64,000 bases of DNA from Palaemon carinicauda. Lineage: Eukaryota; Arthropoda; Malacostraca; Decapoda; Palaemonidae. Under the pieces are notes generated by a model. That model saw only the letters and a program-made list of their open reading frames with translations. It was not told where the DNA came from and did no database searches. The stretch spans positions 7,894,661-7,958,660 of the forward strand of contig NC_090735.1 in NCBI RefSeq assembly GCF_036898095.1. Direction: 5' to 3'. The translations under genes were made by a program, and so were the position numbers. Below, one piece after another: positions 26,701 to 41,500 of the stretch (position 1 is the first letter of the stretch; the number at the start of each line of letters is the position of its first letter).

Positions 26701-29700
26701 TTGACGCACAGCGTCAAAACAAGTCAACTCCGATTGTTAGTGAACGTCTTGAACGTCAACAGGAGCATCAGCAAGTGGCCTAACGTCCAAATGCGGCTGA
26801 AAAACCACACGAGACCGCATCGAGTGTGGTTCTAAACAACCTGACTGACGTGACTAAGCTACGCCAACGTCAACAGTAAGCACAAAGGAACGTTAGGTTG
26901 GCTGAAAGCCAGGATATCGATGAGATAAACGGCTAGACTCAACGGACTAATCGGCAGAATAGTCATCCATAAGGGAGGCAAGCATATACTGCATGTCTTG
27001 CCATACAACCCATTAAGGATCAACGGAAATGGTTGTGGTAAGAGACGAGGGTAACGTCTGTGACCGCAACACTTTGCCAACAAAAAAAGACTCTCGGAGT
27101 CTGTGTTACGCTTTTGTTAGGCGGCGAGCAGTTATCCGATGACTGCATAGGGTCAGAGCTGTCCTAATGGTTGTAACTAGGATGCTGGACCTGTCCTGAA
27201 AGGACTGACTTTCGCTTAAGGGCTTCGAAACCTTGTGACAGGTTTCTTATGCGAAAAGCCTTCGGATGACGAGGAGAAACAACGTCTCTCTCGTCTTATG
27301 GTAGGGGAGATCTTGGTAAGATACACCCGATACCATAGAGGGAAAACGTCTGTTCGTTGATCAAGGCCTCTCGAACCCATAAGTCGTTTGACATTACTTC
27401 TCCCCTGGGCTTGGGAGCATGCAAGAGGTCCCGGACTAGGTGAACGACAGGCACGAACAGACGAACCCTCGGACGCAACACTGTAACACTTTGCGCATAT
27501 CACTTTATCACTTCGATTTTCTGTTTTGCACTTATTTCACTGAAATCGAAACTTTTACTGATTTCTACCTGAAACACGCAATTCTACCCTTCCTTAAAAG
27601 GTAGTAATTGCGAAATCAGTCGTATAATGCAAGCTCATTAATACCAGCAAAAAACAGAAAACATTTTAAGATAAAATAATCAGTGGCTGGGGAAGAGACT
27701 AAACACTAGTTCATATAAACTACGTTTTCAATCTCTCACCGCACATAGCCTGGGGACGAGAATAAAAAACTAAAAACGTTTTATCCTTCCTCCCCATACA
27801 GAGACTAGGGACGAGAGTAACTCGAGAACAACGTTACCCGCTTGAACGGAACGTTTTCTCTCCTCTCTCTCCCTCCGTCTTTATCTCTCTCTCTCTTTCT
27901 CTCTTGATTTCGCACCTAAGAGAAGAGCCCAATTATATTTCGTCAAAAAAACATGTTATTTGACTAAAGGAAAAAACTGAAAGGTTTTACAAATAAAAAG
28001 TTCCTTTAAAATAGAATTTAAAACATTTAAGCTAAGAAAGAATGAACAAAACGTCAGAATCGATTTACTCTTACTGCAAAGTGAAACCGTGATACACTCT
28101 CTCTCTATCGTAACGATAGAGCGCATGTTGAACGTCCTGAACGTCAACAACTGCGTAGCATAAATAAACTAAACGTTAGTCCATCTTTGAAAACAGTACG
28201 AAGACTATCAAAGAAATTCTTTCATAAAATATTACATTTAAAAAGTTTTAAATCCTTAGCTCTTTAAAAGCTAATTACGATATAAAGGGCTCAACGTTGA
28301 TTAACTTCGGTTTCCAAGTTAGGACCGCCTACTCCCAGGAAAGGTCGCATATAAACAAAACATTAAAATTTATTTTTATATGTTTATAATAAATGGAAAG
28401 ATAATCGAAGAGGCCTAATAAAGGCTGAGAGATATAAAATATATAGAGGAAAATCTATAAATAATTTCTAACGTGATAAGATAATTACTAAAAGCCTAAA
28501 CACACTTCCGTCTAAGGGAAGGGTCGGCCATTTAAAAGTGAAAGAAAGTCCATACTCTCTTTGTCACCATAATTAAATCTATCCAAAACAAGTTCAAGAT
28601 TTAAGATGAAGATAAAACACCTGCATAGCGAAAGCTCAAAACTAGAATATAGTACTTCACCAAATAGATGTGAAAAACTCCAGTTTAGCAACAGCGAGTA
28701 AGTACGTCTTGTCGATAGCTCGACAGAGAGAAAATTGAGTCTTTGTTTACATTGAGTACTGGGTATCTGGACGACAGATGGCGCTGTTGGGCACACCCGC
28801 AACCTGTGTAGCGATCGCTGGCGAGTTTTTACCGTAGAGTTGTCTGTCGGGCAACAGAGCTGCAGCTATATAATCACCGGCTAAGTTAAATATTGAAAAA
28901 ACACAGATTGTTATATACCATAAGTGTAAATGTTACAATGGAAAAACTATCTATAGATAATTTAGTTTTTTCAAAGTACATTGCAAGGTATACATTTCGA
29001 TAACCCCATTCCATTGAACACCAGCTCCACTACCATATGTCCTGTACTTTAATCATCAGGGAGTACTGAATGGTAATCAAATATAACCTGCACCAAACCT
29101 TGAGGGCATACAAAAAGTAAAGCTGGATGTTTCACAAATGGCTTTTTACAAAAAAACTTTATTTTGGGAGCCATATGAAGAGACCAAGCTCTGAAATCTC
29201 AAAATAGGAATTAATGATAATAGGAATGTATATCTGTAAAAGAGCATGCAACCTCTCTCACTTGATTAGTTTGTTAGTTTTATATTACAGCTTTACAGGT
29301 ACACAGTTTGTAACCAATCTGTTCATCATAAAGGAGAGTACTGTAGTTTATAAAGCAACAGGTCACATTGACCCTGTTTGGGCTCTCCCAAAAGATTTGT
29401 TTTTAAAATAAACTGAAAATTAAGAATATAAAATAGTTCAAGAAACTGGAGAACTGGGTGGAAAAACAAAACATAGATAAAAAGTAATAGCAAGAAAGAA
29501 ATACAGTTGATAGGCTGAAGGGTCTTTCTATGAGCCTTGAATGGCCCTAAAAAGGGAAAGGTTTGCAATCAACTGACAGGTACTTCTAGATAAATATAGT
29601 TTTTCCTGTAAATAGAACAGTACCGTAATACTATTTTATTTCAAACAAAACAGATATTTTGGAGAGAAAAAAATTATTGGCAAGTATTTTAGGCAATGTT

Positions 29701-32700
29701 TCGGCAAATTTTCATTACCCTTATTTCTGATATATCATTAATTTAAGCAGACTATGAAGTGAAAATTTTAATCTCGTAGTGCTGGCACTAAATAAATTCG
29801 TTAAAAGGGAGAAAGGAAAACTTGAATCAAATTTAAGGAAGTTAGAAAGACAGTATGAAGAAACAAAAGTGAAAGGTTGTAAAATATAGATTACATTAAG
29901 GCTGATTGCATAATGATGCTACTGAGAACCTTTGATTATTTCCATGTATCATTCCTGAGGTTTATACAACTCCTCACTTGAAGCTAGCAAATTGTTGATG
30001 TTTATCCTAAATATTTTAAATTTCCCATTTTCTTCTAAATTCATAGAATTGTATTGTCTTTATATAAGTGTATGACAATGAGTACTGCTTGGAGAACCTA
30101 TTTCAGTTTACACATTGCTAGTGACCATATCAGATGTATGCTTTTTGCTAAAAAAAAAAAAAACACAGAGTTTTCATTTCAAATGCTATTCAACTATATC
30201 AAAATTGGAGATTTCTTTTTGTAGCTTTGATATGTATTTTTTAAGTATAGTTCAAGTACTATGGCTTACAATGCACAGTGCAAAGAACACAAGAAGAAGT
30301 TCCCTAAAAGTTTAAGAACCCCTAATGTCCTCTGATTTAGTAATTTGGAACAGTACTAAAGATAAGTTCTACTGACAAGGGCACCAAGGACAGTCAAATA
30401 TATACTTTTCTACACAATCTTAGGCTAAACTTTGCTGAAACTTCAGAGGTTTCTTCCAATAAGCTCATACCAAGACACCTGGGGTTGAACCTATCATCAA
30501 AATGTTACAATAGAAGTGCCTTCTTATAAAAACTAAGACTGAATAATGATAAAGTCATTACCACTGCACATTCATAATTGCCATCTCTTGATGCATGTGT
30601 ACCGACGTAAATTTATTAGACCCCAAAACAGAGGCCGAGAAATAACAGGGAGCCAAAGCAACCAGTTATTTAAGTTTTATTAATTGTGGAACTTTAGGGT
30701 GCAATATTGGATCTGAGCAAGGAATCATAAGAACAGATGAATCTACAGCTAGAGATATCACGTCATCCTTGACAAAGATTGAATTTTCCTTTCTTCTTTC
30801 AGAAAGTGAAAGTGTTCAAATCCATCAAACTAACCAACGGGTCAGAGATCACATTCGTAACACATATTCCCCCCCATGAGAAAAGAACATAAGACTTTAA
30901 TATGACAAAGAGAGAAACTAAAACTGCAGAATAACAGCATTGCACCGAAAAATATTAATCCAATATCCAGTGAGATCTGTTCATCATGTCAAGGGGTTTG
31001 TAACACTTTTGTAATAGTTAGAATATAGGAATAACAGAAACATAACAGAGATCTTGCAAAGAACTGCAACACCTTTGTTAGAAGCCGCGGATATATACAG
31101 CACAATAAACAGAAAATGAAACACAAAAACTCTAATACACTATTGTAACAATTAATCGGGTATTATTAAAAACGAAAAGCAATTGATAACAGCTGACTGA
31201 TCTACAGTACTCAAAAATATTGGTTGTAAAGATACATTACACCATAAATATACGGACACAGTACCATACATAGGATGACAAACTCACCCCCCAATAAAAC
31301 ACGAACAGAAAAAATTTGGCAACATTAGTTCCGAGAAATACATTGCCAAAACAGATACTAGTTGGTAGTAGATCTGCATCGATATATCTGCCTAAATTAT
31401 CAGTAAAATATAGATACTGTAGGTTTTGGTGAGTGAGAGAGGGAACATTGCCAAGTTAAGGGATGCCTCAACTAACTACTAAGCTATTTTTGCCTGCAAG
31501 ATCAACAGAACAAAGCTTAGTTTAAGTACAGTAATAGTTTGTAGTTTTGTTAGAATCCATATTTTCTAACACTTATCCTTAAAAAATACGGGAGAATTAA
31601 AACTACACAACGGACTCGCTTAGCTTAGCACATAGATCTCACAGAACCCAACAATTCTTCACAGTTACTGAAAATGACAATTAGCATCTTCAGAGCTAAA
31701 CCCTGCATTCCCATTTGATTAATGAATGTTATAAGCTGATTTACGACCAGAAATGTCAGTTGAGCTGCAAAAAAAAACAACTAAAGAACTAATGTACAAA
31801 AAATCAAAACATGCATATCAAATGCTTTACTCTTCATTGCTAAAAAGCCACACAGGTTATATACAGTTCAATGTGCATCCTGTGTTGGTGCACATTTGTC
31901 AAAGTAGAATAAAATCTTTTCACTCACCACCTTGTCAACTTCAGATGTCATATTCACCAGTTCTTCTAGTCTGTCAATGGCTTGCTGTTGTGCCGAAGGC
32001 TCCTGAGATGTTATCAATACAATTGAACAACAAATGACAATTCAGTTTCTCAAAAATATGACCTAATGTAATAAAGTATGGTAATAAAGACTTGAGTCTA
32101 ATAAAGAAGATATTCATGCAGAAATAAAAGAGTTTAGGAGACACTTACAGATTTCTCAGCATCTACTTTATTATTAACAAGATCTTCTAGACGTTCACGG
32201 AGTGGTTGTGTAGTAGATTCCTGGTTACCACCGCACATCTGGGTAAGCATGAGAAATCTTCGATGGTTTGCAACTAACTGACTAAAACGGTCACTAATGG
32301 CAGATGTCAGGGCTTGAACATGACCCATACGATTCTGCAATTTTGTAAGTTCCTGGATCATCACTTCTCTAGAAATGGGAAGAAAAAAACATTTTAGATC
32401 TTAGAAATGAAAGTATGGTAACATATAACAAATACATGCCCAAAATTTATCTATATTTATTACAAATATAAAAAGTTTTAAAAGCAACTTGTATTTTTCC
32501 TAGTTATAAAAAACCAAGTTCTTTACAATAAGGAGAGTCTTCAGCAAAAATTGGAATGGCCATTGAATTCGTTAACAACAGGTGGTGCAGGTGGGAAAGT
32601 AGCAGCACCCACCCTTCAGTCTGACACTTCCCTTCAAGCCTTCCGTGCATACACCTCAGGCTCAGTCCCAAGAGTGTGTGTTTTTCAGGCTTTGGTGGAG

Positions 32701-35700
32701 TGTGGAGCTCTCCTAGTGATCGCAACAGAGCCCGTACAAAGAGTACTCAACATCTCAAGCTCTTTAGCACTAAGGTACTGAAGAATAGTCTTTTTCTGGC
32801 TTCATGACATGATCCGTACAGCATATGCCTTTACTGATGAGAGGGTTAAGGTACCAACTCTGACTAAAGCGCATGAAGTCAGGGGGATAGGTCTTGCCTC
32901 AGTCTTCAAGAGGAATCTTGCTCCCAGATAGGTGTTGAAGGGATGAGTTTGGAAATGTCAAACAACCTTCACAGCCTATTGCTTGAGGGAGTAAAACCAA
33001 AAGTCCAACTTGATTTGATTGGGGAAACCTAAGCATCCCTCCTCTTCAAAACCCAGTTACCCCAATGGTTCTCCAACCAGTGTGACACGGTCACTTCCTT
33101 TCCACCAAAAGAGCAAGATTCCTGTACCTCTCCAAAGATTCATGGCCAATAAACCTGTCGTCCGTGAGACCACTGGTCAAGCCATGAGACAGCTTAGAAG
33201 GTGGCAATGGCAGAAAACTGCGGGGAAATAAAGGATGTGTGCACACTGATGAGTCAACCTGAGGAGGTGATGACACTTCTGGCACATAGACCTTCACTGC
33301 CTTAAGAGAGTGAAGGGTAGGATCTTGTTTGACTGAGTAGAAGCTTGAGTGTTCTCAGATCCACAAATGATTATCAACCTCATCAAGGGGGTAAACTAGC
33401 AAGATCCAATCTTGGCAGCTCCAAAGAAGGCCTTGACCTTTGAGGCGCACCGAAGTACTGATCAAAGACCGAGATCCTACCTAAAGGTTGTGCCAAGGTT
33501 GCCTCAATAAATTTATTGCACTCACAAATAAGGGCAAGAAAGTCCACAAAGTAACACTATTCAAATGTGCTCAAGACAAGAGAAAACAGAATTCACTTTC
33601 CATTTATCTCCAAAAAGAGAATATCTAATGAAAAATTACTAATGATGATGATAAACTTGACAGACTAAGGTGGACTGACTCCTCTCCAGAAATGAATTGC
33701 AATACTCTGAGATGAGCATCAGTAACTACTTTCAAATTAATTTACATAAATTCATGATTTAAGATCCTTCCTTTACTAAAATATTCTTTGTTTACATCCA
33801 GCCATTTCAAGACCTAATTCTTAAGGTATGGAACTGTCCTCGACATATCCCCTAATATGCCAACTGGCCTTTTAAGTTGTCCTTGAAGAGTTTTCAATTA
33901 GTACAGTATGTACCTTTAGTATGTACATAAGATGATCTATGAGTTTGTTCTGACCTTTTAAATAAGGACTAAGTTTACTTGTAAAAATTATGACTTTGTC
34001 AATATAAATTTCCTCCCTCAAACATTGCTCAAAATCAAAAGAAATATCTGATGATATATAACTTTATAAATTTGAAAAACTAGATTTTTTTAAAAATTAT
34101 ACAAGTCTAGGTACCGTGTATGTGGATTTTCATTAAATTTGGCTGAACTTACCTACCAAGCATCAAAGATAACAGTTGAGGGGGTTTGGGTAAAAAATCT
34201 GTGTTAAATACCGTAAGTAATAAATACCCCAATTTGAAATGATTTTGACATCTATAATTATTGTCACCTTAAAAAATGTGATTCACCTATTTATAATGTT
34301 TAAATATTAAAGATAAAACTAACTCTGCTGATGAAGAATATCCCAATTAATTCAGCGAGAACCAAACATATAAACAAAATACTTACATAAACATAAGCAC
34401 GCTATATTCTGTCAAATGAACACATTTTGAGAAATAATCTATCTTGCGCTTGATTGCATGACCAGCTGAGCACATGGACTTTCCAACGGCAGCATCATGT
34501 TCTACACTCACCAAAGCTGGGAAACTACCAAATTTTGCAGCTGCAACAGAAGAAAACACAAAATTACATGATTCTTCATTTCATCAACTATGAATGATTA
34601 GCTTGCAAAATACAGCTTCTTGTTGACAGAAAACACTATAGCGGTACTAACTAATAATTCATATAATGAGATTCACACAGATTTACTGATCACTAATTAT
34701 TAGGCACATATAATAAAGAGCCAACTTTAATATATTTGGACTACCATTTTGAAGAGTTAATATAAAATTAAACGGCATTCTAAAACCCTTAGAACTGGAA
34801 ACAAGAAAGACTAGAATATTATGTTCTTATAAGTTTCCTTGTTATCTTTGTTACAAAATTTATGCTTCTACCTTAAGAGTTATAAATTTAATACAATAAG
34901 TTATTGTATTTGTACTGTAAATGGTACTACCTGGTGTTTCCGGGAGGGTGAGACTTATGTCATCATCTTGTTTAGAAAACAGAGCTAAAGGTGTTCGTGG
35001 AGTGGTAGATGGATATGAAGATGCCGGCTGTTCCGAGTCTACTAAATCATACAAGTGCTTATTATCAAAGAGAATTAGTTGATTGGTAGGATTCATATCA
35101 GTTTGTTCACAAATTAAGTACTGTAGTTCCTCATATCTGGAAAGAAAGAAAATTGCCAAAATGGAAATTATTTCAAAACGAATCTATGTAGAAAACTACA
35201 AAAAGAATAAAATTGAAAAAAAAAAAAGAGCTTAAAATACATCCTAATTCCCATCAGCATAACAATAATATTTCTTTGCATTATTATTCAAATATGCATT
35301 AAGCAATGAAATGATCTTACTGCATAAATATACACTTGAAAGTAAAGTTCTACAACTGATTAATTCCTAATCCCCATAGGATCAGTTCACAGGGCCCAAG
35401 AATTTGCTTAGAAACTTTATAGCCTCGTACAACCTAGTCCTCCAACTATCTGGGATGCTGCTCGGTAAAACTTATTTTGTTACCGATGCATTCCAAAACA
35501 CAGTTAACTGATTTAAATGTCATTAATTTAATTCAAACAATTTTATCCCTTACACTCCTCCTTGGATGTTATAACTTTAGAATTTACATCGAAGCTTACA
35601 ATTTAAAATCCATTATAAAATTTTAAATAGTATATCTAATATCTTTCATTGAGTAATTTAAGAGGGGGCTGTAGCATTGCCTGACTCACAGGGCCCATCT

Positions 35701-38492
35701 GAAAGCTTTGTTCTTAAATGAAAACTGAAAATTGAAACTGGGTAGGGTTGAAGAAGTTGGACAGTAAAATGGGAAAAAACGAAAAGGATAGAAATGCAGC
35801 AAGCAGCAAAAATACTGTTGACAAGTGTGCTAGACAAGGAACATAGCAAGCAGTATCTTTCTGAATGCCTTTAGGGTTTAAAATGACCTAGAAACAATGA
35901 TATCCAAAAATAAAAATATGTATACAATGCAGTATATAATAATGGCTCTAGATCTTTAATGGTATCGCCTCCTTTAAAACAGGAGGGCCAAGGCACCAGC
36001 TACATGTTAAGATACTACTGCTAGACATTTATTGTGTCCTTTCTCTGGTTACTGCTAATTTTTTCCTTGTCTACACATAAATCGAAGTCTAACCTATGGC
36101 TTCGCCAACTTTTGTGTTAAGAGAACTCTTCCTCTTCTTATGGAGAGAGTTCTATTTATCCATCTCAGACGTCAAGGCATACAAGTCAGCATTTGCCAGA
36201 GTCTTAACGACAAGGGTTTATACACTGGCAGTGGCAGGGACCTTAAAGACCTAATGACACAGTTCGGTTAAACCTGTCCAGATACCAATATGACACTCTT
36301 TGTTTGGAACATATCCTTGACCTTAACAATCTGATAGTATTCTTGCTGGCCTTGGCCTCCCCAAAGATGATAAGGAAGCTTTTCGTTCACTCATTGATCG
36401 CCGGGCCTATCTTTTCCTTAAATCTTTCTGTCTGTGGCTAAGCCCTTAATGTCTAATTCCTTGAACATCACAACTCCTCCCTTTATCCTGGCCTTACTAG
36501 CAGCAGATAGGGGAACTCATTACTTCGTTCTAACAAGGACTTACGTGAGTAATTACAAATGACTAACGGCTACAGATATCCAATCTCTAAAAGCAATACT
36601 GTATATCCTTTTGACTCAGGGAAGTAATTGTCAATGCCTACTCACATTTGTCCAGGTAAGACCTAATCTAGCTAAAGATTATAAGATATTGAGTCTGTGC
36701 GAATTCCATTTCAGTGGCACTCATCCATAAAAGAAACTTTCCAGCTATTCTCATAGCAGGGATATGGGGGGAACAATAAACCTTTGCTCCATCGGACCAG
36801 TGGTTGCTGTGAATAAAGTTGTGTGACTGAGAGGGATACACGAATATACATCATCATCATTATCTCCTACACCTACTGACGCAAAGGGCTTCGGTTAGCT
36901 TTCGCCAGTCATCTCTATCATGAGCTTTTAATCAAATACTTCTCCATTCATCATCTACTTCATGCTTCATTGTCCTCAGCCATGTAGGCCTGGGTCTTCC
37001 AACTCTTCTAGTACCATGTGGAGCCCAGATGAACGCTTGGTGAACTAATCTCTCTTGGGGAGTGCGAAGTACTATAACTCTCCTTCCCATTAATCTATTT
37101 TTTCTAACTATAGCACCTACAAAAATTTAAGGTAACATGACTTGTATATACTGTAATTTTCAAGAATGGCAAAAGTTTAAATTTCTAAAATAAAATAGTA
37201 AAGTAAATAAATTAACAAATAAAGATACTGTACATACCTGTGTGAGGGATCCATATATACTGTAAGTGGCTGAACTCTGTTCACATAGAAAACATGTGCT
37301 ATTTTCCTACTGAGAATCATAGTGACTTCTTGGAAAAATCTCTCAAAGTTCCACATCCTTTGGGGATCTACTTCCAAAAGACCAGCTAACAAAGGAGTCA
37401 CCAATTTCCTCAATCCCCTGAAATATTTAACAAAGATATAAAAAAAAATTTCACATTAAAGCAATATAAATGTAAGTACAATGTAAACAATTACAAATAC
37501 CATATTACAGTATTATAACCAAAGTCAATGCTAAAATATTTCTTCATTTTATGAAATGAAAAATATACTTACAAACTAACTTGACATGTTTCAGGAAGCT
37601 CTGTACACCATTCTATTGGTCCGTTCTCTGTTGTCTGTACACCAGATATAACACCAGGCTCCTTTTCTGTTGTGATGTGGTACATAGTTTCTTTGTTACG
37701 GCGGCCTCCATACGGTCGAAAGGGAAGCTGACCGGTAGCTACGTGGTACAGCGTTACACCTGGTAGATGGTGGTACAAGTAGCAATACATATTAGTGAAC
37801 TGCAAGTCATTTTTATTTCAGCGGTGAGATTTCCACTTACCATTCTGTCATTTAAAAGACATATCCTACATTCACTTATACCTTACATTCAATGAGCCAA
37901 CCAGCATAACAGTCATACTGATCATAAAATGAAAGCAAAGGATTATAATATTCAAAGAACCTAAATATTAATCTTTGAATCCCTTAAGAAGTATTGTACA
38001 TCTGAGTATTTTTAATTAATTTAACTCCTAATACCATGATCTATATCCAGTAATCTTCACTTTCTTTTATCATTTATGCAAATAAATTTTAAAAATATAT
38101 AAAGCTATACAGTATATCGATGGAAAGGAATATATTCACCTATGTGACAATATTTTCAAATTAAATTCTTAGCGCTAATAGCTTTTTGTGTGAAGAGAGT
38201 TAAGTAAGACGTCCCCAAAAAGGGCCAGGGACTTTAGAGAAAATTTATTAGTGTTGGTTAAGAAAACGATGAAGGATATTTTTTTCTAAACTATCTACAA
38301 AAAAATTGTGATGAACATTTTGTTGGTTTTGAGATCAGTAGTCAATGCATGTGTGACAATAATAACTGTGACTGATATGGATATAAATCTACTCCTGGCT
38401 CATAGATTGCACAAAATTTAATTTCAAGATCTCAAAACATACCTAATTTGCAACACAAAACCTTGCAATTCCCCCCCCCAAAAAAAAAGAAA

Positions 38493-38569
<77 letters not shown>

Positions 38570-41500
38570 AGAGAACAAACCTTTTTATGACAAAGTACAG
38601 CATAAATATATTCTTGATTGATTAAAAGGTTTTCAGCAAAAAAAAAAAAAACACTTTAAAATGTCTCTGCAGCACCCCCTTGGCTCCCACCGCACTTGGG
38701 CACTTACTTTTTGCATGTTCCCTTTGTTTTCTTCCTATCAAGCTGTCTAGCTTTTCTAACTTCACACTTGTTAAATTTTCACCTATCACTAAAGAGTAAA
38801 TATGGACTTGCCAGTTTCATTAAATTAATTAATTGCAATAATTCACAAGTAAGATTAAACTTACCTATTGACCATAAATCTACCCGCGCACCAAAAGTCT
38901 TTCCCACTGGTTTCCTTAGAACTGCCCTTTCATACATATCAGGATGCTATGAAAGAGAAAAAATAACGTTGAAAAACATGCTTTTAAAAATTTTCATTAT
39001 TTACAAAATACACACAAGCTTCCTAATCTATAAAGAAATCCTGTTCTGTATAGGAGTCCATTATTCAAATTTGCATAAAAAAAAATTCTAAAAAGTAAAT
39101 GTCCATTAATTAACATAATTCAGAATTAGCTACCATATTTATCCTCTGCTGTTATTTGGTAAGTGATGCACATATCTCTTACAACCACAGCATAAGCTAC
39201 TTGGCAATAACAACTCTTTTATGTAAAAAAAAATAACTTTGTTTTTCTGTTTTTTCTTGATATTTTACTAGCCATGAAGTACTGACGTTAGTCTTGTAAA
39301 ATAGAAATAATATCGATAATAAAAAAAACATTATCAATGAAAATCATATATAATAATAATAATAACAATAATAATAATAATAACAGAAATAACAGGAGTA
39401 ATACTATAGTAGTAATGAGGAGAAACCCAAAGGAAGATGAAAAGGTGAGAACAACCACCTTCACGAGGTCCCTAAATTATATGAACAAATTAATTTTCCT
39501 AATATATTTAGAATGAAAAAAAGTCCTTTCAAAATATATCTTTCTGGTTAATATCGTTAAGTACAATTAAAACAATAGTAAGTTTCCCAAACTCTTACCA
39601 AGTATTCTTCAGTTCCATATAAAGACATGAATTGTTGATCATCCTGAAGTTCTCGAGCCGCTCCAAAATCCGTTAATTTATAAATTGTCGAACCATCAAC
39701 ATCAGCAAATTTCATGATGTTACCGGGCTTCAAATCTCTGTGTACCAGATTATTATCACGTAGATGTTTCATTCCGGCAGCTGAAACAAAAATAATAAAT
39801 TCTTCAAAACTTAACTAATAACAACTTTTAGAAATGTGAATTATTCTCTCGATCAATATTTCTTTTTTACAGCAGTGGTACTTGACCAAAATGTTTGAAA
39901 CGGTTACACAGGTCCAGCAATAAAAGTTTGAGAAAACAGGAAAAAAGTAATTACTATCCAATTCAATTTTGTTTTGCTGTAGGTCTCAATTTTTATTTCA
40001 ATTTGCACTTTTCTTAGATCTACATTTCACACTAAACATGAAATTAAGGTTATAGTGATCAATTTTTCCTATTACATCATGCAATAAATGAACCTATTAT
40101 AGTGCACTGTACCTAAATGTGAAAGGACTAGAATGAACTCTCCTTCTTCAAGGCCATGACTGTTTTCAGGGTCATCTAAAATGTTGAAGAGCGATCCTCC
40201 TGTACATAATTCCATCACGATCACCTTCCCCCGACCTTCTTGCTGTTTGTCCAGAAAAAGAAAAAAATTAAAAAAGACATACAATTATCATGTTTCATAA
40301 ATAAAAAAGACTTACTCTTCTTATACATCATAGCTCACAGTCCGACAAGCTGTTAATGAATAGTGTCACTTATAGTATGAAACTTTTTGTCCATTTTCCA
40401 AGTGCCTACCCAAACTGTCTATACACATACACAATATAATCAGTAAGATGGAATTACATAACTATTTTTCAACTTATTTTCCTTCTTGGAAGAATTGTCA
40501 TAATCATAATCAGAAGGGGAAGACGAGAGAGAGAGACAGAACTCACTTCTACCTCTTACCAAATTTCTTCCCATATTCCACAACCAAAAAAATTGACAGA
40601 ACAAACACAACCATCGATGACAAAGCTCCTTCAAGCAGGAAAACCACAGTGGTTGCATTTACAGGAACCACAATATTGAAAATCACTTTCTTGGTACAGG
40701 GAGTGTGGGAGCCACAGGCTCAGAGTGACAGGCACCAATGCAGGGGGATAGGAAAAGGGGTGACACAGATTTACCGAACCCAGAAACCTATTATGCCCTT
40801 CTGGCTTCAGCGCTTTACCAGGAGGGAAGCTGTCTTAGTTACTTTCTTGACTTACAAGGCACTTCAGGGATCACCGCTGAGGTTAATGGTACTTTGGTCA
40901 TAGACATTGTTGGTACTGATCTTTGCCGATATCACTGGTGTTGCTGCGAGGGTCAATAGCACTGGGGGATAGGTGAAGTAGCCTTGGCTACCAGCTCCCT
41001 CCATATGACATTGAGAACCTACTTGCAAGACCTAAGTAAGGGCAACAACAACCTCACACTCTGCCAACCTTGAAAAAACTCCCCAATGTCAATTAGAGTT
41101 CTCCCTGCTCCTGAAGTATATTCCCTGGAACTAAACCATGGGCATATCCCAGATGCTTCAGCAATTGGCAAACTCAAAGAGAAGCATAAAGACCTTGACA
41201 GTCTCTCTAACAGAGTCATGGGAATTGCCAAAAAATGACACCTAATAAGGCTTAACCCTCCCTTTCCTCGAACAATAAACCCACCTTTAACAGAGGCACT
41301 GACCTACGATCAGCATTAGGGAATACTGTAATAGCAAAATCATGCCCCTAAGGTGCAGAACAAGATGATCTAGCGCCAAATTACCCATACAATGATGCAG
41401 TGTCCATCTTTCATTTGCAAATCTACTATGTTAATTCAATAACACATAAACAAAATCAACCATTCAAATTAAAAATATGAGACAAAGAGTAAACAGTCTT

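Larger units (their letters stand above)
22412..28903 (-). mobile_element. DIRS-B: rearranged, defective DIRS1-type retrotransposon in TBK1 intron 11
   Basis: The left end opens with ATGTTATTTTGATAATAAAA at 22412. The right end closes with GGCTAAGTTAAATATTGAAAA near 28879-28899. The outer repeats share GATTATATAGCTG, GTTGCCCGACAG and GCGATCGCT blocks in inverted orientation. Protein order (minus) is gag, RT remnant, RNase H, recombinase. It lacks the RT catalytic core, has a duplicated gag part and several frameshifts, and its recombinase has lost the catalytic His. It lies in the same orientation as TBK1. Confidence 0.88.

Noticed and set aside
40440..40960. 151- and 73-codon plus-strand frames near 40.5-40.9 kb
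   Set aside because: They lie in a decayed interspersed repeat and show no known protein motif.
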